Below, piece by piece: positions 40,230-45,034 of a stretch of DNA of 45,034 bases. How positions within the stretch are numbered: the stretch's first letter is position 1; the number at the start of each line of letters is the position of its first letter. A program made the position numbers and the translations under genes. The notes under the pieces were generated by a model that saw only the letters and a list, made by a program, of their open reading frames with translations, was not told the DNA's origin and did not search any database. This DNA is from a virus. The stretch covers positions 1 through 45,034 of IMG/VR virus record IMGVR_UViG_3300019776_000074. One strand, given 5' to 3'.

Positions 40230-40254
40230 ATACCTCGCTACGGAGATTCGTAGC
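40201..40254 (+). promoter_or_regulatory. tandem hairpins before uvsX
   Basis: GCAGCGAA (40201-40208) pairs with TTCGCTGC (40219-40226), and GCTACG (40237-40242) with CGTAGC (40249-40254). The first covers the end of the cupin gene. No T-run follows either. CTAAATAC lies between (40226-40233), a possible late-promoter-like sequence. They may protect or process the uvsX message. Confidence 0.45.
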
Positions 40255-40279
40255 ATTCACATAATATTGGAGAATCAAT

Positions 40280-41329
40280 ATGTCAAATATGTTTAACTCC
40301 CTACTAAAGGAGATTGATAATGAGTATGCGGGTATCGCAGATGATGGGGTGGAAGCTGGCGATGTTACTGGCTTCATTGGTACCGGGAGTTATAGTCTTA
40401 ACGCTCTGCTTTCTGGTAGCATATACGGTGGTCTCCCTGCTAATAAAGTTACCGCTCTTGCCGGAGAGCCTTCAACTGGCAAGACCTTTTACGCAATCAA
40501 CATTGTTAGACAATTCCTCAGAGACAACGACAACGGCTTCGTCTTCTACTTTGAATCCGAATCCGCTATATCTAAGCAGATGCTGGCAGATAGAGGCGTT
40601 GACACAAAGCGAGTTGCAGTTGTGCCAGTCGCAACTATCCAAGAGTTCCGCACTCAGGCAGTAAAAATCCTCGACAAGTATATTGAAGACAAGGCAAACA
40701 AGGAACGTCCTCCTATGTTGTTTGTCCTCGACTCGCTTGGCAATCTCTCAACAGATAAAGAAATGGCCGATATCGCAGACGGCAAGGACACGCGCGATAT
40801 GACACGCGCACAGCTTGTTCGTGGTGCATTCCGTGTTCTTACTCTCAAGCTTGGCAAGGCTAAGGTGCCTCTCATCGTAACCAATCACGTTTATGATGTA
40901 GTTGGTTCTTATGTGCCGACCAAGAAGATGGGTGGTGGTTCTGGTCTAGAATATGCTGCATCTGGTATTCTTTTCTTGTCTAAGAAGAAGGACAAGGACA
41001 AGGACAATCAGGTCACTGGTGCTATCATCACCGTCAATCTCAAAAAGTCTCGTTTGACGATTGAGAATAAGAAGGTAGAAACGCTGCTTGATTATACTGA
41101 CGGTCTTGATCCGTATTACGGACTTGTAGACTTGGCAGAAAAGTTTGATATCATCAAGAAGGTATCAACTCGTTATGAGTTGCCTAATGGCACCAAGGTA
41201 TTTGAGTCTGCTATTCTCAAGGAACCAGAAAAGTATTTCACAAAGGACATTCTGGATCTCATTGATGAGAAGTGTAAGGACGAATTCCTCTACGGTAAGT
41301 CTAACGTCACTTCGGAGGATGAAGAATGA
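40280..41329 (+). CDS. uvsX: UvsX, RecA-like recombinase
   Basis: A 349-residue RecA-family ATPase. Walker A is GEPSTGKT (62-69), Walker B is [11 protein letters not shown], and [12 protein letters not shown] holds the catalytic Glu region. [23 protein letters not shown] is the L2/DNA-binding stretch, given in shortened terms as KKMGGGSG. UvsX (T4: 391 residues) pairs strands for recombination-dependent replication. TTGGAG precedes the start. It is followed by an unknown gene and gene 41, the T4 order. Confidence 0.96.
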   Translation: MSNMFNSLLKEIDNEYAGIADDGVEAGDVTGFIGTGSYSLNALLSGSIYGGLPANKVTALAGEPSTGKTFYAINIVRQFLRDNDNGFVFYFESESAISKQMLADRGVDTKRVAVVPVATIQEFRTQAVKILDKYIEDKANKERPPMLFVLDSLGNLSTDKEMADIADGKDTRDMTRAQLVRGAFRVLTLKLGKAKVPLIVTNHVYDVVGSYVPTKKMGGGSGLEYAASGILFLSKKKDKDKDNQVTGAIITVNLKKSRLTIENKKVETLLDYTDGLDPYYGLVDLAEKFDIIKKVSTRYELPNGTKVFESAILKEPEKYFTKDILDLIDEKCKDEFLYGKSNVTSEDEE

Positions 41330-41643
41330 TTTTGGGCATAGACTTTCGTTTCAGCAATGTATATAATACTGACACTTCTGCAATTGAACTGTTGACAGAA
41401 GCATATAAAGGTGTTATATTTCGCTTTACAAATGTTGGTGTGCGGGAGAACGATAACTCTACCGCCACTCTAAGATTTGCATATGAAATTCTTTCACCAG
41501 GAAAGTTCAAGGAAGAGTTGCTTAGACAAGACAAGTATTTTGAACAACACCTTGGTCTCATTCTTAATACTTTAATTATAGATATCGCGGAGTTAGATGG
41601 TGCAGCTAGAGAAAACGATTCTAAGGAATTTACTGAAGAATGA
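41326..41643 (+). CDS. conserved protein between uvsX and 41
   Basis: A 105-residue protein. [20 protein letters not shown] and [15 protein letters not shown] appear in unannotated proteins at the same place in cyanophages, from memory. In T4 the position is held by gene 40 (head-vertex chaperone), but this protein lacks the hydrophobic stretch I would expect, so only the location is similar. It overlaps gene 41 by 47 bases. Confidence 0.7.
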   Translation: MILGIDFRFSNVYNTDTSAIELLTEAYKGVIFRFTNVGVRENDNSTATLRFAYEILSPGKFKEELLRQDKYFEQHLGLILNTLIIDIAELDGAARENDSKEFTEE

Positions 41644-42991
41644 AGACTACACTCGCAAGGTTCTTCCTTTCATCAAGGACGAATATTTCAGTGTAGAAGA
41701 GGATCGTGTTCTCTACAAGGAAATCAGAGAGTTTGTTTTAAAGTATAACAAGTCTCCTACTCTTGATGCATTACAGATTGAAGTTGATTCTCTTGCTAGT
41801 CTGAAAGAAGATCAAGTAAAATCAATTGCCACCACAATCAACGACTTTCGTACCAATACAGACGATACGAATATTGATTGGTTGATTGATAGCACAGAAA
41901 AGTTCTGTCAAGAAAAGGCATTGTATCATGCCATCATGACCTCAATCGAAATCATGAACAACAAGAAGGGCGCCCTAACCACGGGCGCCATTCCCTCTAT
42001 TCTATCTGATGCTCTGGCAGTATCGTTTGATCCAAACGTTGGTCACGACTATCTGGAAGATTTCGACAAGCGATATGACTACTATCATCGGGTGCTTGAA
42101 AAGATTCCGTTTGACCTTGAGTTCTTCAATAAGATTACAAAAGATGGTCTGCCAAAGAAGACGCTGAACATTGCACTTGCTGGTACTGGTGTCGGTAAGT
42201 CTCTATTCATGTGTCATGTTGCTGCCTCTGCTCTCAATCAAGGCAAGAATGTATTGTACATCACTCTTGAATTGGCCGAAGAAGAAGTTGCAAAGCGTAT
42301 TGATGCCAATCTCATGAACATCACATTTGAAGACTTGATGGCTCTTCCAAAAGAAATGTACGAGAAGAAAGCTTTACAGTTGAAGTCTAAGACAAACGGT
42401 AAACTGATTGTCAAGGAGTATCCAACTGCTGGCGCATCTTCAATGCATTTCAAGGCTCTACTAAATGAATTGAACTTGAAGAAGTCTTTCAAGCCTGATA
42501 TCATCTTTGTTGATTATCTCAACATCTGTATGTCCTCGCGCGTGAAGCCAGGTTCAAATATCAATTCATATACATATGTGAAGTCTATTGCAGAAGAGTT
42601 GCGCGGTCTTGCGGTTGAGTTTGAAGTGCCGCTTGTTTCTGCAACACAGACGACGAGAACCGGCTTTACATCTTCCGATGTTGGTCTTGAAGATACTTCC
42701 GAATCATTTGGTCTGCCCGCAACAGCAGACTTCATGTTCGCTCTTATCTCTACCGAAGAATTGCAGCAGCTTGGTCAGATTATGGTAAAGCAGTTGAAGA
42801 ACCGATATAATGATCCCACTCTGAACAAGCGATTCGTTCTAGGTATTGACAGATCCAAGATGAAGCTATATGATGTAGAGAACACTGCACAAATTGATAT
42901 TGTGGACAGTGGACAGAGGCAAGGTGCTGATGATAGAGCGGTAAACAATATCATGAAGAAGACAGATAAGTTCAAAGGGTTCAAGGTATGA
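41597..42991 (+). CDS. 41: replicative DNA helicase gp41 (DnaB-like)
   Basis: A 464-residue helicase. The N-terminal domain runs to about residue 150; the RecA-like core has Walker A AGTGVGKS near residue 197, LYITLELAEEEVAKR, Walker B IIFVDYLNIC and a later SATQTTR. T4 gp41 (475) encircles the lagging-strand template. GGAG precedes the ATG inside the previous gene. A very stable 7-bp GC hairpin (41969-41989) falls at about codons 125-131. Confidence 0.94.
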   Translation: MVQLEKTILRNLLKNEDYTRKVLPFIKDEYFSVEEDRVLYKEIREFVLKYNKSPTLDALQIEVDSLASLKEDQVKSIATTINDFRTNTDDTNIDWLIDSTEKFCQEKALYHAIMTSIEIMNNKKGALTTGAIPSILSDALAVSFDPNVGHDYLEDFDKRYDYYHRVLEKIPFDLEFFNKITKDGLPKKTLNIALAGTGVGKSLFMCHVAASALNQGKNVLYITLELAEEEVAKRIDANLMNITFEDLMALPKEMYEKKALQLKSKTNGKLIVKEYPTAGASSMHFKALLNELNLKKSFKPDIIFVDYLNICMSSRVKPGSNINSYTYVKSIAEELRGLAVEFEVPLVSATQTTRTGFTSSDVGLEDTSESFGLPATADFMFALISTEELQQLGQIMVKQLKNRYNDPTLNKRFVLGIDRSKMKLYDVENTAQIDIVDSGQRQGADDRAVNNIMKKTDKFKGFKV

Positions 42992-43227
42992 CAAACGATA
43001 AGATTGAACTGAGACAAAAGTTTGAAGATGTAGACATATCAGATCCGTCTAAGCTAACAGAAGAAGACTTTACCAAGATTTGGGTAAAAGATTGCTTTCG
43101 TTGGCATGACAAAGTTCTAACTGGAGATAAGTGTCACTATTGTCCAGATTGGGACTATCTACCGATAGATGAAACTTGCATGGAATTTGAAGCTTGCACT
43201 TGTAACTGGAAGGAAGAAAATGTCTAA
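42988..43227 (+). CDS. small Cys-containing protein
   Basis: A 79-residue protein. KCHYCPDWDYLPID and CMEFEACTCNW give several Cys that could hold zinc. The rest is acidic. It overlaps gene 41 as ATGA and the next gene by eight bases. No family is recognised. Confidence 0.65.
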   Translation: MTNDKIELRQKFEDVDISDPSKLTEEDFTKIWVKDCFRWHDKVLTGDKCHYCPDWDYLPIDETCMEFEACTCNWKEENV

Positions 43228-43456
43228 CTATCATATATTACCTCTCAATGTTGAAAATGACTTTATCTGGTGCGTGATAGAGAATAAGACCGAACAGCTT
43301 ATAAGAGCGTTTGCGTTTGAAGATGAAGCCGAGGACTACTGGGAGTTTCTGGAAGACGGCGGTGCATTCGCAGGTTTTACTCCGTCGTTTATTCTACAAG
43401 AAGTTGCAGTCCCGATAAACGTCAACCATGAGTTTGCCGACTTCATTTCTGAGTAG
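43220..43456 (+). CDS. hypothetical protein
   Basis: A 78-residue protein from ATG 43220, which follows GGAAGAAA; the frame extends to 43169 but only over the previous gene. A beta N-terminal half (YHILPLNVENDFIWCVIEN) is followed by a helix with Asp/Glu (FEDEAEDYWEFLEDGG). No known motif. It is the last gene before a structured intergenic region. Confidence 0.6.
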   Translation: MSNYHILPLNVENDFIWCVIENKTEQLIRAFAFEDEAEDYWEFLEDGGAFAGFTPSFILQEVAVPINVNHEFADFISE

Positions 43457-43464
43457 CAAGACGG

Positions 43465-43555
43465 CCAGAAGCGGCTGGAAAGGGGTCTGGAAAGGGGTTG
43501 GTGCGATTATATGTCGGCGCTGGATCCCTCTCCAACCGCTTCCTACCGCTTCTGG
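43465..43555. repeat. long inverted repeat with internal tandem repeat
   Basis: CCAGAAGCGG (43465-43474) is the exact reverse complement of CCGCTTCTGG (43546-43555), and GGTTGG (43496-43501) of CCAACC (43532-43537). In the left arm CTGGAAAGGGGT occurs twice in tandem (43475-43498). In the right arm CCGCTTC occurs twice. It could form a branched RNA or DNA stem-loop. No T-run follows. Confidence 0.65.
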
Positions 43556-43560
43556 AATCA

Positions 43561-43691
43561 AACCCAATAAAATCAATCACTTAGCCCTCCATATGAATCA
43601 ATGACTTAGCCTATGCGCTGGCCGCATGGCAGGTATGCGATATCTCACATTGAAATTCCGACTTGCCAACCCCATATCTAGTATATGATGA
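43561..43691. repeat. intergenic module, copy B
   Basis: This is the second copy of the module at 7252-7363. The 26-base block is at 43561-43586 and the 35-base block at 43657-43691. ACTTAGCC occurs at 43579-43586 and 43604-43611. The intervening hairpin (CTATGCG with CGCATGG) lacks the T-run of copy A, so it is probably not a terminator here. It ends at the ATG cluster of the next frame. Confidence 0.8.
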
Positions 43692-43867
43692 TGACAAAGA
43701 CCTATCCCGAGTTCTACGCCCACGTTCGCAAGGCTTATGACGGCAAGTGGGCGGCCGATGTTTTCTATGCTGACGGGCGAGTTTTCATGCGAAACTACCT
43801 GTACAACTACAAGACGAAGATCAAGCTGCTTCTTGAACTTCAGGCTGTAGGTGTGGAGTTACGCTAA
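43685..43867 (+). CDS. small basic protein
   Basis: A 60-residue protein beginning with three ATG codons in a row inside the repeated module. KAYDGKWAADVFYADGRVFM is beta-like, then a Lys/Leu helix (YKTKIKLLLELQAVG). AYDGKW also occurs at 36049. There is no ribosome-binding site, so translation may be leaderless or begin at the inner ATG. Codon use looks like neighbouring genes. Confidence 0.5.
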   Translation: MMMTKTYPEFYAHVRKAYDGKWAADVFYADGRVFMRNYLYNYKTKIKLLLELQAVGVELR

Positions 43868-43897
43868 AAACGCATGGCAGACATGCTTGGGCTGCTC

Positions 43898-43926
43898 TTG
43901 ATAAACTGATAGACCGACACTATATT
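43898..43926 (+). promoter_or_regulatory. promoter giving a possibly leaderless mRNA
   Basis: TTGATA (43898-43903) and TATATT (43921-43926) are spaced by 17 bases. The -10 touches the first ATG at 43927, and the expected RNA start (about 43933) falls on the second in-frame ATG. Confidence 0.65.
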
Positions 43927-44151
43927 ATGAGTATGACAATGACAATTCTTACCGCAGTAAAGATGCCGAACGGCATGTTCAAGATTGCATATGATGGTCG
44001 CATTCTTGGTGATGACCGCGCGTTTTCTTCTGAGCGTCTTGCGCTTCAAGAGATTCGCAAGCGCCTAGATAAAGATACCCGCGAGGCTGTGATCTACAAT
44101 CGCCCGCTTCTTTACACTGCTGAACTTAACAAGGAGTTTCCCTATGTCTAA
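43927..44151 (+). CDS. hypothetical protein
   Basis: A 74-residue protein with ATG codons at 43927, 43933 and 43939. From the promoter position the real start may be 43933 or 43939. MFKIAYDGRILGDDRAFSS then ERLALQEIRKRLDKDTREA form a beta hairpin and helix. No family is recognised. It overlaps the next gene by eight bases. Confidence 0.6.
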   Translation: MSMTMTILTAVKMPNGMFKIAYDGRILGDDRAFSSERLALQEIRKRLDKDTREAVIYNRPLLYTAELNKEFPYV

Positions 44152-44572
44152 GTCCCTCGCTGAATATCTGGCCGAACGCAACGCCGCGACCCGCGCTTGG
44201 GTTGCTGAAGATCCCGACAATCGTTGGGCTGGCATGTACACCGAAGACTTGGCTCACTGGGCTGAGATTGGTGTGCTGACCGTGCGTGACTTCATGCGTT
44301 ACGAGATGGAAACTCAGTATTCGGACCTCTACAAGGATGTGTATGGTTGTCGCCCGCGCGTCAATCTCTCTGAGATGTCCTACGAGGAACTGGCAGACGA
44401 AACCGACTATCTCATGACTCAGCTTGAAAATCAGGCTGCGTATGAGGCCGAGTATCAGGCTCGACAGGCTGAGATTGACGCCGAGCAGGAACGTGAACGT
44501 CTTGCGTGGCTGGCTGAACAGCCTGAACAGATTGACTATGTGGCCTGTAAGCATCAGGATGGGTGGCTCTAA
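44144..44572 (+). CDS. conserved phage protein with YKDVYGCRPR motif
   Basis: A 142-residue acidic, mostly helical protein. ETQYSDLYKDVYGCRPRVNL is, from memory, a segment that recurs in small proteins of many unrelated tailed phages. The C-terminal half is a long Glu/Ala/Gln helix (AEYQARQAEIDAEQERERLA), likely a coiled coil. AAGGAG precedes the ATG. Function is unknown. The stop overlaps the next start as TAATG. Confidence 0.75.
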   Translation: MSKSLAEYLAERNAATRAWVAEDPDNRWAGMYTEDLAHWAEIGVLTVRDFMRYEMETQYSDLYKDVYGCRPRVNLSEMSYEELADETDYLMTQLENQAAYEAEYQARQAEIDAEQERERLAWLAEQPEQIDYVACKHQDGWL

Positions 44573-44763
44573 TGCTTAAAATCTTCAAGTTGGTTGGTTG
44601 GTCTGCTCGAATTGACTGGGCTTCCAGTTCTACGACTCATGATCTTGGATTTTTCATGTCTCGCGCTAGCGCAGAGGCTGAGATTGCCAAAATCAAAAAG
44701 CAGAAAGATTGGCGTATGTCGTGGTCAGAGTTTCAGATTTGGGATATTGAGGTGCTGCCGTGA
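44572..44763 (+). CDS. hypothetical protein
   Basis: A 63-residue protein starting at ATG 44572 (TAATG overlap; GTG/CTG codons further upstream are unlikely). It resembles small phage proteins with a Trp-rich sheet (WSARIDWASSSTTHDLGFF) and a helix with a RASAEAEIAKI pattern. No function is known. It overlaps the next gene by four bases. Confidence 0.6.
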   Translation: MLKIFKLVGWSARIDWASSSTTHDLGFFMSRASAEAEIAKIKKQKDWRMSWSEFQIWDIEVLP

Positions 44764-44942
44764 AATATAAACTCTATCAGATGGTGCGCGTCAAGGGTGT
44801 CCCGAAAGGTGACCCGGATGAGTTCGCCCATATTCGTGGCATCTACAAGGATGGCACCTACTGGATCTCTAACCTCAACATGCCCTTTATGGGCACTATT
44901 AGCGCCGTTGTGACGGCTCAGGAGATTGAACGTCTTGCTTAA
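44760..44942 (+). CDS. hypothetical protein, GTG start
   Basis: A 60-residue protein beginning with GTG that overlaps the previous stop (GTGA). It is basic and beta-rich (KLYQMVRVKGVPKGDPDEF, YWISNLNMPFMG). No family recognised. Confidence 0.55.
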   Translation: MKYKLYQMVRVKGVPKGDPDEFAHIRGIYKDGTYWISNLNMPFMGTISAVVTAQEIERLA

Positions 44943-45034
44943 GCATGAAGACGAAATTGTGGTTCGCATTAAGAACCGTATCGCTCTCACCAAGCTGTGT
45001 ATTGCTCGGCGCAATGCTAATGAGGACACTCTTG
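44935..45034 (+). CDS. hypothetical protein, start only (3' end outside window)
   Basis: An open frame from TTG 44935, overlapping the previous stop, with GGAG about ten bases upstream. The 33 visible residues are basic and helical (EDEIVVRIKNRIALTKLCIA). An ATG at 44945 in another frame gives a less convincing hydrophobic sequence. Nothing else can be said. Confidence 0.4.
   Translation, partial: MLKHEDEIVVRIKNRIALTKLCIARRNANEDTL

Noticed and set aside
43465-43611. CRISPR-like array from the short repeats
   Set aside because: Repeats are too short and too few, with no regular spacing or spacers, and no cas gene is nearby.

Overview
The window is a block of a T4-superfamily myovirus genome (Caudoviricetes). 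It carries, all on the + strand, the hallmark T4 replication, recombination and transcription genes: the end of uvsW, then 55, 47, 46, 1 (dNMP kinase), 45, a dsbA-like gene, 44, 62, regA, 43, uvsX and 41. Gene order and accessory content (Hsp20, PstS, MoxR/CobS-like AAA+ ATPase, Sm-like small proteins, many glycosyltransferases) resemble the marine/cyanophage branch more than coliphage T4. The host is probably an alphaproteobacterium. This is an inference from a GIGHN-tagged DsbA/GapR-like protein, DUF4254- and DUF1289-like proteins, and general resemblance to the rhizobial T4-like group. The genome is moderately AT-rich and packed tightly, mostly with ATGA, TAATG or TGATG overlaps.

Layout. 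1-6277: uvsW end, late sigma factor gp55, the gp47/gp46 (Mre11/Rad50-like) nuclease and small unknown genes. 6274-7248: a TET-associated-type glycosyltransferase, followed by a terminator and a promoter module that recurs at 43.6 kb. 7525-11375: a two-gene unit of an HExxH plus VWA protein and a MoxR/CobS-like AAA+ ATPase, then a small winged-HTH protein, each with its own sigma70-like promoter. 11447-17120: a glycosyltransferase, dNMP kinase, and the clamp/clamp-loader block 45-dsbA-44-[nuclease-like gene + DNA methylase]-62-regA. 17124-20401: virion genes (a large structural protein, a PAAR spike tip, a fibre-like protein) with a dUTPase embedded. 20525-22229: Hsp20 and the phosphate-binding protein PstS, separated by a strong terminator. 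22292-33462: an 11-kb glycan island with glycosyltransferases (one GT10/fucosyltransferase-like), a kinase, a nucleotidyltransferase-HAD fusion, Gmd, a GDP-fucose-synthase/ColC-like enzyme and a ColD-like PLP dehydratase. 33517-36533: small genes, a tRNA-Gly(UCC), a eukaryotic-type phosphomannomutase and a second Sm-like protein. 36533-42991: DNA polymerase, a methylase-like protein, a mannose-6-phosphate-isomerase-type cupin, UvsX and gp41. 42988-45034: small unknown genes, a long inverted repeat and the second copy of the promoter module.

How it fits together. The core genes supply replication and recombination (43/44/45/62/41, UvsX/UvsW, 46/47), late transcription (gp55 with gp45) and translational repression (RegA). 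A sugar route spread over 16 kb (PMI-type cupin, PMM, Gmd, ColD-like, Fcl/ColC-like, GT10) could make and transfer GDP-colitose or a related deoxysugar. Only the mannose-1-phosphate guanylyltransferase is not recognisable. Early-type promoters with TTGACA/TATAAT-like elements stand before most stand-alone units, and several overlap hairpins. No integrase, CRISPR array or insertion sequence is visible.
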